A stretch of 64,000 bases of DNA, taken from Uranotaenia lowii. Taxonomy: Eukaryota > Arthropoda > Insecta > Diptera > Culicidae. The position numbers were made by a program, and so were the translations under genes. Position 1 is the first letter of the stretch. Each line of letters begins with the position of its first letter. The notes under the pieces are model-generated. The model saw only the letters and a program-made list of their open reading frames with translations, searched no databases and was not told where the DNA came from. The stretch covers positions 57,956,217 through 58,020,216 of the forward strand of contig NC_073691.1 of assembly GCF_029784155.1 (NCBI RefSeq). The letters are read 5' to 3'. Shown piece by piece: positions 12,059-23,484 of the stretch.

Positions 12059-12560
12059 CTCAGTGAGCGTTTTTCGGCTTTTAGGACCCCGAAGATCGAT
12101 CAAACGCAAAACACAGAGAGGAAAGAGAGCACAGAAGCAAAAAGTAGCCGCACAGAATTCTGGGTAACGGTACTCGGAGTGCTCTGCCCTGTCAGATCGA
12201 ACGGAGTAGCGATCGAGCGGTATTTGTTGGAGTTAATCTTGTTTCGGCACGCACCGCTTGCCGCAGATCTTCCTAGGCAGCGGCTCCAAGAGTTGTTGGT
12301 TGATCGACCGGCTAATAAAAAGCTCAACAATCTTTCCGCTAGTGAGAGTGGTTCGCGGATTCGTGGTCGGTCGGCTGCCTGGGTTAGCGGTTTGTTTTTG
12401 TGGGGAACAACCGAACCGTTGTATTGTTGAGTTTGTTTTTGTGTAGATTTTTTTCTGTTGCTTTCGATGGTTTAAGGTTTTCCGCTTCTATCTCGCAGAA
12501 CAGGTGGATTGGTTGTTTTTTTATTGTTAGATTCGCTTTTGGTGCTTTTTTCTCCGGTTG

Positions 12561-12799
12561 AGATGATCGAGAGATTGTTCCTCTACAGTGTGGGCTTCAA
12601 GATTTTGAATACTTCTATCAGTAAACTTGTAACTTAAAAACACTTATTTTATGGATTCAGCTAGAGAAGGTTTACAAAAAAACCTTAATATTTTTTTTTT
12701 CTTTATTCTTATTGATGGGAGATCAAATTATCTAAATCGTTTAAAAAATTCCTATTATTCATTTCTGCTTTAGAAACGGTATTTTTTTTTATTATATCT
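12561..12799. other. AT-rich flank, no recognised feature
   Basis: Spacer between the GC-elevated patch and the TTAA-flanked foldback element. T-rich, without a gene-like frame. Confidence 0.3.
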
Positions 12800-12803
12800 T
12801 TAA

Positions 12804-14600
12804 CACTAAACGTACCGGAGGCGGTCAAATGACGGTTTTGAAACTTTGAAGGATGATTACGCCTTATATAATTTTTTTTTCGCCAAATTAATTATTTTCA
12901 AAATTCAAGTATTTTCGCGTTTTTAAATTTTTTCTAAGTGTTGTGGTTTTCGAATAACACATGTGGTATACCTATTCATACCACGAGCGGTCAAATGACG
13001 GTTTACACTGTTTTCGCTAAAACTTTCTTGTTTCTCAACCGATTTCTTTAAAATTTATAGTTTTGAAAAGCCTATAATGTGACTCAAATATGTTTCTCAG
13101 ACAGTTTTCAGCTACAGTTAATTATTTCAAAGTTATTTTAAGTCCAAGAAATTTTTTATGAAAAAACATGCTTCAGGAAAATTGCTATAAATCAGTTATT
13201 TAGTGCTCGAAAAAAATTTCACTTGGTGCCTGAGAAAGCTGAAGTTAGAAGCTATATGCTGCACATACGGAAATTTTTATCAAATTTTTTTTAAGGTCAT
13301 GCCCACAAAAAATGCAAAAAAGTTGTGTAAAACCCGTACTTTTCAATCAATAAACTGCCAAAGCTGTTCCTGTTACAGTAGAAAATTTTCAAAAAATGAA
13401 TTGGAAAGTTGACGTAATTTGTCACATTTTGGCATCTTTAGATTTTGTAAAATACGAAATACATAATTTATGACGAATTTTCAAAGGTAGCTGTTTTTCG
13501 AACTTTTTATCAATTTGGATTTTCTGAGACAATTCCTACACCTAAGCTCAGCTTTGCACTGGATTTTGAGTATGTTAACGTAAGGTTTAGGCAATGAAAC
13601 TATATGCAAAAGAAAGCTGATTTCATACCGGTTCTAGTGATGTAATTGCATTGGCGGTGCAATGCTTAGCAAAAATATGATAAATAAAACAGTGAAGTAG
13701 TTTCTGAATTTTGAAAAGTCAGCACAAATTCTTGCTTAGCAGACGGGCGCAGTGGGTGGTAATATCTCAAAGCTATTTTGCACACGAAGACTGATGAAAG
13801 GAAACGAAAAAACAAACGAGCATTCGCTCAAATTTTCTGGTTTTACTTTCAGAAATATATTTATTATATTTTTGTCAAGCATCGCACCGCCAATGTAGCT
13901 ACGTCACTAGAATCGGTATGAAATCAGCTTTCTTTTGCATGTAATTTTTTTGCCTAAACCTTACGTTAACATACTTAAAATCCAGTGCAAAGCTGAATTT
14001 AGGTGTAGGAATTGTATCAAAAATCCGAATTGATGAAAGGTTCGAAAAACAGCTACCTTTGAAAATTCGTCATAAATTATGTATTTCGTATTTTACAAAA
14101 TCTAAAGATGCCAAAATGTGACAAATTACGTCAACTTTCCAATTCATTTTTTGAAAATTTTCTACTGTAACAGGAACAGCTTTGGCGGTTGATTGATTGA
14201 AAAGTACGGCTTTTACACAACTTTTTTACATTTTTTGTGGGCATGACCTTAAAAAAAATTTGATAAAAATTTCCGTATGTGCAGCATATAGCTTCTAACT
14301 TCAGCTTTCTCAGGCACCAAGTGAAATTTTTTTCGAGCACTAAATAACTGATTTATAGCAATTTTCCTGAAGCATGTTTTTTCATAAAAAATTTCTTGGA
14401 CTTAAAATAACTTTGAAATAATTAACTGTAGCTGAAAACTGTCTGAGAAACATATTTGAGTCACATTATAGGCTTTTCAAAACTATAAATTTTAAAGAAA
14501 TCGGTTGAGAAACAAGAAAGTTTTAGCGAAAACAGTGTAAACCGTCATTTGACCGCTCGCGGTATGAATAGGTATACACAAAGTGTCGGTATGTTTAGTG
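12804..14600. mobile_element. 1.8-kb foldback element flanked by TTAA
   Basis: TTAA at 12800-12803 and 14601-14604 flanks ends that begin CACTAAACGTACC (left) and, inverted, CACTAAACATACC (right). Two arms of roughly 700-750 bp, about 12970-13690 and 13855-14560, are near-identical reverse complements, shown by the mirrored 69-residue frames at 13203-13412 plus and 14131-14340 minus that differ at a few residues. The centre of about 165 bp (13690-13855) is single copy. The left arm carries about 130 bp extra with a duplicated GCGGTCAAATGACGGTTT motif. No transposase is encoded. TTAA insertion fits piggyBac-type or Kolobok-type mobilisation in trans. Confidence 0.85.
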
Positions 14601-14604
14601 TTAA

Positions 14605-15199
14605 AGTCCACCTAGGAAAAGGTGTCACTGTAACAGATATCATATTCAAAAGACATCTTACTGCATAGCCATTTCTGCTTATCGTTGATTGGCTCATAAA
14701 AAAATAGATTCTCACCCTGTTGATTCCAAACCACCAATTTATATGGATGCTTTAGGAGCACTATCCTATCCCTCCCCACTCCTATCAGTCTTGATCCTTG
14801 TACAAATTTCACCCTGTTTAAACAATAAAGTTCTGGTACTTTCAAAATGCTTCAAAACGATTATCCTGCATACTTACTATTAAAATCGAATCACCTGAAC
14901 AACAAAAATGATTCCATGGAACCTTTGCAAAAACATTTGAAAAAACATTTCAAGTATTTTAAGGCTTGAACTTGCCACCCACGGCCAAAACAAAAATTCT
15001 GTGTTTTTGACCAAAAAAACACTCGATTTGAACCTGAAAATATGTTACGCTATTTTTATGAAGTTTATTTGGAAATCATGTGAAACATCATTAAATTGGA
15101 AACTTTTTACAGTTTTGATAAAAAAAATACATGACCTTGTTTTCATATTCGCTGAGTCGAAAATTAAAAGTCCAAAGTTACATTAAAATTTATAATTTC
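14605..15199. other. No recognised feature
   Basis: AT-rich sequence with short frames on both strands. No match to other parts of the window and no protein family is recognised. Confidence 0.35.
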
Positions 15200-15390
15200 A
15201 GAAATCTGTTCTATTTTTTCAGAAATTTTCATCCTATTGGATGATTCATCCCATCAAACTAGAAATCTGTACAAAATTTAGAAAATCTGTGAATTTTTAA
15301 AAATTCTGCGATCTATGACACAGATTCTGTTCAGAAATTTTGCTGAAAATTCTGTGATAATACAGATTTTTATGTTATTTAGGCAACCTT
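15200..15390. mobile_element. MITE, AAGGTTGCCGAAA family (copy 3, inverted)
   Basis: Read on the minus strand the end AAGGTTGCC (15382-15390) and the CACAGAATTTTC / CACAGAATCTGTG-like words match the copies at 5950 and 9187. The other end is not identifiable. Directly outside it lies a C-rich tract at about 15409-15433. Confidence 0.55.
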
Positions 15391-17370
15391 GCCCACGACC
15401 CCAATACTTCCCCCCCCCTCCTCCCTCCCCCCTAGGGGAAATCTAGGAAAGGAAATAGAAACTAGGAAATTGGAATTAAAACGTAAAATATAACAGCTAA
15501 GGAGGTCCCCTTGAAAAAATACATCAAATAGTTTCACTATTGCAGAATTCTGCCCGCATTTATGAAGGCTGAGAAAATCAGGATCATTTTTTCCAAAACT
15601 TAATAAAATCGGAGCATATAATTTGAAATCTTGTAAAAACAAAATCGGCAGGGTGGCCAGCGAACCGAGAAAACCGGGAAAAACCGGGAATTGAAAATGG
15701 AACCGTGAAAAAACCTGAAGTCTCGAATCAAAACCGGAAAAAAATTGTATGAATTGTTTGTTTTGTCTATGTATAAATCTATTGAATTTTAAAGTTCATT
15801 CATTTCAACACGAAGATTTTTTTCCTAGAAGTTGTAAATTTCAGAGTATATTGTACATTCCGCAAGGAAAACATTGAGAAATATCGAGCTTTTGTTTAAA
15901 AAAATAGGAATTTTCTTTGCATCAGCAGCGCTTAAATTTTTAATGTTTCAGTCTCAAAATACCTTTTTTATACGTATTTTAAATTACGAAACGTAGTAGA
16001 AAAAATTCTCGTGAATAAACTATTTCTTAGCTTACGGGTATTGTGTGTGTGTATAGTTAAAAATTGTGTTTAAATGAAAAAAACCTTAAGTAAAAGTGAA
16101 ATAGCTTTATTAGCGTGAATAAATGAAGAATTATATATTTCTTACCTTAGTGCACTTTCTTAACTAATCTTAAGGAAAAATAACTCTGAAAGTCTGGATA
16201 AAGAAATAACTTATAGGAGTCAAAAATTGTGATAACATTGCATTAATACGTTGATCGTTTTATTATTCCTAAATTCTTATTTCAAAACTTGAGATTGATG
16301 CTTAACACCTTTCTTAAATCTGACCAAGAATTTATTATGTTCAAAACTCCATCAGAGACACGCTATACTGAATAACTAAAACTCAAAATAAGCAGAAATG
16401 TGAAGAAAATATTTCAAATGTACGGGAAAAAAAATTTAAGAGTCCGACCCTGAAAATCGAATGAATATGTTTGAACAAATGAGGATGAAATGAAACTATC
16501 TAATTTTCGGCTATTTTGAATTGGGAGTACGAAAGTACACGTACACGTTTTTATCTTAACCATACTTCAAGTTTTCATGCCATAAAAATATATTCAGAAA
16601 AAAAACTTATGAAACTATTTTTTTTTGTTTATGTTATTGATCAATTTTGCGCTTTTACTGATAACCGCATTCTTCATTAGTAATAAAATGAGAAAAAATA
16701 CTAATTATATGTGTTTGGTTTAGTTTTGGAATAATATTTATTAAGAATTCATTATAAAAATCCAGAATTTAAAAATTTCACCACGGTTTGAAAACTTAGA
16801 TTAAAATTTCAAGTTTAAAGTTTTAAAGTTCATACATTTTAGGGACCGAACTGAAAATTCTTAGATTTCTCATTAATATTGCAAATCCAGAAGCCAGCGT
16901 CCAGAGCTCAGATTCTAGATACGCAATATAAAAAAAATTTAAAGTTATCCAACAAAAACTGAATTCCACCGAACATGAATCTTAGCTCAAGATCAGAAGT
17001 TTAAATTTAAATTAAAATTCCAATTATGAATCCCAATTTGAAATTTAGTTTTTTTTGAGTGATTCATTCCGAAATCAATTTTTCATAACCATATTTCAAA
17101 TATCAGGAGCCAGAGCTCAATAGTAATATTCAGTTAAAAAGCAGAAAAAAATGAACAAATTTTTCATTGTAATTTTCAGATCACATGGCGTTGTATCAAA
17201 GCAATATTTTATCAAATCCAAATCAAAATAAATTTAACAAAAATCCAAATTGTTGTCAAATACTGAGAAGAAGGTGGCAATATTCGACGAGATTTCGCAG
17301 GATACTAGAATTCTTTTCTATCAAAATTATTTTCCTGAAGCTTTGCATTTCAACGTGTTAATATTTTATT

Positions 17371-17840
17371 AGCTTAGCTTAGCTTGATTAACTACTCACA
17401 TCCACCTTGAACCGTAAAACTCGAAATGCATTGTTGTAGAAAATTTATGAATTGCTTGTTTTAAAAACATATTATGATAACAATCACTTCGAGTTCCACG
17501 ATCGCTGGCGTGGCTCAGTAGAACAAGTTCCACATCGCCAATGGTTGCTACTCCGTGATTGACCGAGGCCATCAATTTTGTTCAGAGGTCAAATGAATGG
17601 TGCTTGGGATTAGCAACTCATTCACACTGCACATAACTGATGCTCTCTCTTTGAACGTCAATAACGGCGCCGGCCACGTCCTAGTAGTCAATGAATAGAT
17701 TGGAAGAAAGAGAAAAGGATGAAAGATCTATTTTGTGCTTTAGGACCGAGGTCACCTCTGCATCCTAGCAAAACAATTTTGGTTGGGAGACGGGTTTAAA
17801 GAATTGATTGGGAGACACTTTTGACTAGTGTTACGATGAA
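17371..17840. repeat. Probable interspersed repeat beginning AGCTTAGCTTAGCTTGATT
   Basis: The segment starts exactly at the edge of the 25-bp repeat, is GC-richer than its surroundings from about 17490 to 17780, and contains TGGCTCAGTAG, which resembles a pol III A box. A matching B box is not convincing. It may be the 5' part of the inserting element; a SINE-like origin is only a guess. Confidence 0.3.
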
Positions 17841-19438
17841 CCAAAAAAATTATTTTCTGAACTCCTATTAGTTCATAAAAAGGCATGAGTATGTTAAGTT
17901 TAACAGCGACAAAAATTAACTATATAGGGACTCTGAAAATTCTTGGTTCTTATTGCTTTTTATTTCGAGTGAAAATTTTAATGCATATTGTCTATCAAAC
18001 TTAAATATGCTCTCGTAGTTTTTCCCAACTAAAGCAACAAACGTTTGAGCTTTAATACAAAAAACTACTAAAAAAATACTTCAAAAAGACTTGAAGTATG
18101 ATTCAAAACCCCACAAAGTTTGTATCAGGATCATAGGGCATTTTCTTAATAGCTTTTATGATATAAAAAACAACAACCTAAAAATGATGCCAAATAAAAT
18201 TCACAAACGCACAAACGAAGATCACAGTATTCGAATGTATTAACTGTGCTATCAATATTTTAATTAACATGAAATTCTCACTCTGCACAATTCCTGATTC
18301 CTACATTATTCAATTCATTTCAAACATCCAACTTTTAGTGTTTGTCTGTAATTCTCTATGTCTGATGACAATTCATAGCTTTAACTGTATTTGGTACAAA
18401 ATAAATATTTGAAACTTTTTCTTTAAATACTTTTTTGAAGAATTAAATCTACGATTCTAAAAATGCATAAGAAATTGTCCGTACCATCAATTCTGGCGCA
18501 TGATTCCCAAAAAGTAATAACAAACGCCTTTTCCGTTACTTCCGGGAGATGCTTAACCACGCAAACCTTATCCCATTACATTCTTACAGTTTTTTACGAG
18601 CTTCATAAAGTTCATCTTACAACTACCGCTTACCATTCGACAATCTCCTATGACTAGTATTATAGTTGAATGATCAAACTGCTATGATAGACTCAAAAAA
18701 AATGTAGACCATTTTAAATTTGAAAATCAAAAACCAACCAATTATGTTCATCTTCGAAAAATGTGCCTCTATTTGTTAAAAAAGTTAACAACTCTTTTAT
18801 GTTGAGTAAGCGATAAGTATTTCAAGTTCTTAGAGACAAAGAGGTACGAGCGCATGAAAGCTATTTTGAGGAAACACTCATGAAAGTTTCTGTGATGAGT
18901 GATTGTACATGGAGAATTTCTCAAAAGATCCAGTCATCTTTCGATTGAAGTAGTAGTCAATTAAAGCCTTAAAAATCTAAAATTCACACCGGAGAGCCGG
19001 ATACAGATAAACATATCACAACCTTTGCCATTAATATCACGAAATTAGTTACTCATGCGTTTGTCTTCATTTGGTTTCTTTAACCACTATTATACAATGA
19101 GAAGTTGATATTGATTAAAAAAAAATTTCAAACACTTACCTTTCAACGATCAAAAAATATATATAAAACTTAAATTAATCAAACAGACTATAGAGCAGCA
19201 CATTTTCTACACTTTTAAAATAACTTATAAAACAAATCCAATTTATAATGTTTGAAAATTTATATCTTTTTTGTTACTCAAGGTTTATGAAAAGTAGCAT
19301 TAAATAGTAAATTAACTATATGTATCATTTAAACAGTCTATGGGTTGACAATGAAACAAAAAAAACAGCTGTTGCTCAATGTAAATTTGATTTTTAAAAT
19401 ATAATTTTATAAAAAAAAGTCACCAGTTTCATCCACCA
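17841..19438. other. AT-rich DNA inside the composite insertion
   Basis: No gene-like frame and no repeat shared with the rest of the window is recognised between the AGCTTAGC repeat and the Helitron start. Confidence 0.35.
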
Positions 19439-19899
19439 TCTATATATATAAAACAGGGAGAGAGACAGCCCATACAGAAATGTGCGAACACGCAAAACTC
19501 TTCACTGGATCATCCGATTTGCATGCGATTTTTTTGTTGTGTTCGTCTTCACGCGAAGAAAAGCACAACGGAGAGATAATTTCAAAAAGTTTTTGTGGAA
19601 TTTGAAAATTAATTTTCAGTTTTTATTCTTATCAAATAAAAGTCATGGCACCCAATTTCGATCATTCCTTTTAACTAAATCACCCAGAGTAGAAAGGCGC
19701 CAAAAACAATCAAGGCTTACTGATACTCATTTACATCTATGTAGGAAGTTTTGGCGCCCTTTTTCATTGCCACTGTACTCTTCACGTGGCACCAGTAAAA
19801 TGGATACTTGGATGTGTTTGTCAATTATCTTTACGGGGTGAAAAAACCGCTTTTAGGAAAGGGCCATATTGCCGATAAGAATCAGTTTTGCTTCAGGAT

Positions 19900-20210
19900 C
19901 AGGGCAACTCAAAAATTTTTGGAAAGCTTTTCAGATTGCCCGTTTTTACCCGGGCATTTCTGGACGTTTGATACACTTTTTGAGAAAGGTCCGGTCCGAC
20001 TCGATTGTCTGGGTTTCGTTAAAACAATCCCCGATCTAGCTCAGTTTCATTCACTTTATTTGCAAAATTTAAATGCAAAAATGAATGTGTTTCGAAGAAC
20101 AAAAAAAGTGTTTTTCTCTTGATTTTTGTTGAGCAATTCCTCGATTTGGCCAAATTCGGGAAAAAATCTGGTAGTCTTAATCTACCCCGTTTTTTGTGTC
20201 GTTAATTTTG
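19900..20210. repeat. Fragment of the CCCGG / AATCTGG repeat family
   Basis: The order GATTGCCCG, TTACCCGGGCATTT, GAGCAATTCCTC and AAAATCTGGTAGTCTTA parallels 27790-28112, where the end reads AAATCTGGCAACCTTA. It lies inside the Helitron. Confidence 0.5.
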
Positions 20211-20259
20211 GGCCATATTGAGGAACGTCATTACTCAAGGAGAAAATGTATGTAAGATG

Positions 20260-20726
20260 TATTCAGTTAATCACGTAGTTAAGTTTTAATTAACAGATTC
20301 GTAATGCACCCGTAATCCATCGTTGATGATTATATTCCAAGTTTCAGAAATCAGAGCTCAATAATCTAATTCTTTGTGCGATAATTAATATTAATTGGAA
20401 CATCATCATTACAGATATGAGGATGAGGAATTGATAAGTATGTATACTTAACTGAAAATAATCGATTTTTGCACCTTATCCTTCTGATTCTAAGGGCCTC
20501 AATTATTTTCTTAATCATTTTCTTTTTAACCTGCTTTACCTGTTTTCTGTAGAAACCCCAACAAACATCACCGTTGTCAGAATAACCTTACGTTTTACTT
20601 AAAAAAAATGTTAAATTTCGGTTAAAACCCTTGATAATCATCTTCATGTATTTCAAAACTGAGAAGATCATAAAATTCGGATCGAAAAAGACGGGAGTTC
20701 GAAAATGGACCTCGCTGGCCACCCTG
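20260..20726. repeat. Right-end fragment of the CAGGGTGGCCAGC family inside the Helitron
   Basis: The end CCTCGCTGGCCACCCTG and the upstream CTGTAGAAACCCCAACAAAC match the right part of element 2 (CTGTAGAAATCCCAACAAAC at about 44337, end at 44561). No matching left end is found nearby, so this is a partial copy carried within the Helitron. Confidence 0.65.
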
Positions 20727-21893
20727 CTCATTGTTAAAAAAAAGAAAAGAAGAAGACAAGATCATACAACTAAGAGCAGATCATAAAATGCATTTTAGAT
20801 AACAGATATAGAATGTTATTTGGAATTTGTGAAAAAAATGAAACATAAAAAATCGCGAAATTTCATACCATGAGAAGTGTTATTTGGAAAGACTGCAAAT
20901 AGAGATGTGCTATGTGCCAATGTGCCATGTCTGCAAATTTGGTAAACGGTGAAGAATACTTTCCTTAGAGGAAGACATCAGCACTCAAATTTTTTTTCAA
21001 ATATGGGTATGGGTTGTGAAAAAGATGAATACAGGAAATTTTGAATAAACAAAAAAAGTTGCGTAGCGAATCCATTGAATCTACATTCGATAAGATGGAA
21101 GCTCTAATAAACGTTTTCCTAGATCAATTAAATACTTTCCCTATTCACTCTACCTGGGGAGTGAATAAAAATAGTGAAAATACTTACAACTTTCTTTTTG
21201 ATTGAGTTCTATGGTAAGATCTTCTTAATATAATTCGACAGAAATAAGAAAAAATGTCCGGAATCTGCTCCAATTCTCCCAATTTTGCGGTAGGTACCAT
21301 ACCAATTTAATGAAAATAAATAATCATTCCGAAAATTCAAAGGCTTAACAAAGTTTGCCGGGTCAGCTAGTAAGGTATATTTTCAAATAAATAGTTATAA
21401 AAAAGACAATTCTATAAAAAAACGTATTTGTAAAGGATACGAGTTGTAATTGTTCGTTTGAATTGGAACGCTTTCGGCACTTGATGCAGAATTTTCTGTT
21501 TCTTATCGGCTGATGTGGCTCCATTTAGCTCCGGGTCTAAAGATAATTCCCTCTTTCACCGTTGAGACCTATTCCGGCTTCTCAATATGTTGAACGACCT
21601 TTTTCTCAACTTTCAGTTTAGTTTCTCGTTTTGAGAGCTCTTGAAGTTTTTCGGTGAAAAAAAAACACACCCGTCAACATCGGCCATAGCCTACCAAGTC
21701 ATTTCAACGTGTTAATATTTTATTTTCTGTAAAATATTCCAAAAAGTATTCATACAAATGTCTACTTCTTTAGTAAAAAACCGATGTACAGATTTCTTAT
21801 TATTTATTTAAAACCGAGGAAATCATAACATATCTTACAGAAAAACCGGGAAAAATTCGGGAATTTGAAAATGGAAACTCGCTGGCCACCCTT

Positions 21894-23484
21894 AAATCCA
21901 GAAAAATCAATGCAGAATTCTGTCATCATAAAAAAAAATGAAGTATGATATAATACTACAAATTTCATTGTTTTTATCGAAACACGTCAGCAACTTTTAA
22001 ATTGTTTTCCAAACTATCAAATAAAATCAAATATACATAGATAAAACTAGCTCAAAAAATTTAGCCCAACTTAAGATTTCTGTTATTTTTCCTGTGTATA
22101 AATTTAAATACAGTGAAATACGGACTTATTATTGCAACCAGCCAGACCATAGTTCGCTTAACTTGTTCATTTTACTTTGAAATCCCGTGTATACTCGAAA
22201 AATCTGGAAAATCTTTAATGTCTACCCACAATAAATAATACTTCACGTTCTCTCATTTTTGAATAATTTTAGGATTTCCCAGTGAATTTTCTCAACAGTA
22301 TAATAAATGTTTCTTAGCTTTGTCGATATTTAGACAAATTACAGTATCTAATCAACAGTTTTGAATGAAGGCTTGCAGAACGGAATAGATAGAACAAGGA
22401 AAAACATCTCCCATTTTAATTAAGTTCGAATTTCTTGTGCAATTGCAAGGTAGATTACTTTAAATTTAAACTTTACCGTCATTTGTGAGGAATATAAAAT
22501 TCATTTTCAATTAAATTGATTCAAAACTTTACACAACAATTTTTTTCCTGATTTTTCTCCGAACATAATCGGAGAAAATGCCGGGTTTTAAAAAAAAATT
22601 TTAAAAATATTTATGAAGATCTCGAAGAGAAACATTGAAAATTAATGGAAATTAAATTTATAAAATCTACAATGCTTACGTTATGAGCATAAATATGAGT
22701 AAGTAAAAATAAAGTAATGCAATTTTTTTTTTGCTTTTTGAACATTATTGAAATTTGCGAAAATCAGTTAAAAAAATTCTTTAGTTGCTTAAATTGGTCC
22801 AAACTGGACAAGCTGAGATTCTTAATTGAATTTTCATTCTAATTTCTATCTTAGATTACAAATTTCTACTATGGATTCTAATGTTTTTATTTTTTTTCTT
22901 TTTTACTGGAGTAAATATCCTGAACTTAGCATATTATTTTCCAATTTATAATTCTCAAATTGTTTTCAATACAAACAATAATTCAACTCAATGTCATTTT
23001 GAAGTATTGTGTTGTTTGTTTTAGTTTCATGTTTTTCAAAATTCTAAAAACTCTGAATAAAATCAGGGTTCGAATTTCACTCTTGAACTCTTATCCGTAT
23101 CTCCATAGAATTCGAACTTTACTTCTTTTTGTTTTTATTTTAAACTTTGGATTCATAGTCTGAAATATTAATGATACTTCCCAATTGTCGCAATGTTGCT
23201 TCCCAATTGTAATGAGGAAAATATTTATGCTTTCGATGAAGCACAAGTTTTCAACGATGAAATAAAAATATTTTATATCTATCTTCTATTTTTCCCCAAT
23301 TAGAAAATTTTAGTTGTTGATAGAGTTATTGAATAAATTACGTATCGAATTTTGGAATTAACACCTCTTATAAGAGTTTCCATTTTCGATTAGTTGGCAT
23401 ATTTAAAAAAATGATTCGTAGGAACTCTCCGAGAATAATTGCCCCGGCCTCTCCGATGGCCTCATCCGGCCCTACACGAACCAA
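21894..23484. other. AT-rich DNA, no recognised feature
   Basis: Only short low-complexity frames. No tRNA-like fold or protein family is recognised. Confidence 0.35.

Larger units (their letters stand above)
10941..12560. promoter_or_regulatory. GC-elevated patch: candidate promoter or 5' exon region
   Basis: Between about 11040 and 12480 the base composition rises clearly above the surrounding DNA, repeats of the window are absent, and CpG-containing words (CGATCG, CGCGCC, ACGCGT) are common, as in insect promoter and 5'UTR regions. On the plus strand ACAA/GTAAGT at 11215/11216 is a strong donor. TCAGATCGAACG at about 12190 resembles an initiator. Several short frames exist on both strands but none looks like a protein family. 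Direction of transcription is undecided. Confidence 0.3.
19439..21370 (+). mobile_element. Non-autonomous Helitron
   Basis: The 5' end is TCTATATATATAAAACAGGG and the 3' end is TTTGCCGGGTCAGCTAG, both typical of insect Helitrons (5' TC, 3' CTRR). It sits between A (19438) and T (21371), the AT host site expected of rolling-circle insertion without duplication. It is 1932 bp. No Rep/helicase frame is present, so it would need proteins in trans. Its interior holds parts of two other repeat families (about 19900-20210 and 20260-20726), either captured or later inserted. Confidence 0.75.
17346..21724. mobile_element. Composite insertion bounded by a 25-bp direct repeat
   Basis: The same 25 bases, starting CATTTCAACGTGTTAA and ending TTTTATT, occur at 17346-17370 and 21700-21724. 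The outer CAGGGTGG element is continuous if the 4.35 kb between them is removed, so this looks like a long target-site duplication made by an insertion. The inserted DNA includes the AGCTTAGCTTAGC repeat at its left edge and the Helitron at 19439-21370. The element responsible for the duplication is not identified. Confidence 0.55.
15649..21893. mobile_element. CAGGGTGGCCAGC-ended element 1, split by a 4.3-kb insertion
   Basis: The left end CAGGGTGGCCAGCGAACC plus AAACCGGGAAAAACCGGGAA subterminal repeats pairs with the inverted right end at about 21840-21893 (AAAACCGGGAAAAATTCGGG ... CTCGCTGGCCACCCTT, last base mutated from G). Left subterminal sequence AAGTTCATTCATTTCA matches element 2 at 42571. 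Removing the insertion at 17371-21724 leaves about 1.9 kb, close to the 2.1 and 2.5 kb of elements 2 and 3. No protein is encoded. A target duplication is not clear for this copy. Confidence 0.7.

Noticed and set aside
17505..17580. TGGCTCAGTAG as a tRNA A box
   Set aside because: No acceptor stem, anticodon arm or B box can be fitted around it, so no tRNA is called.
15649..20726. Pairing the left CAGGGTGG end at 15649 with the right end at 20726
   Set aside because: The 25-bp direct repeat shows that the DNA holding the 20726 end was inserted later; the end at 21893 fits the outer element better.
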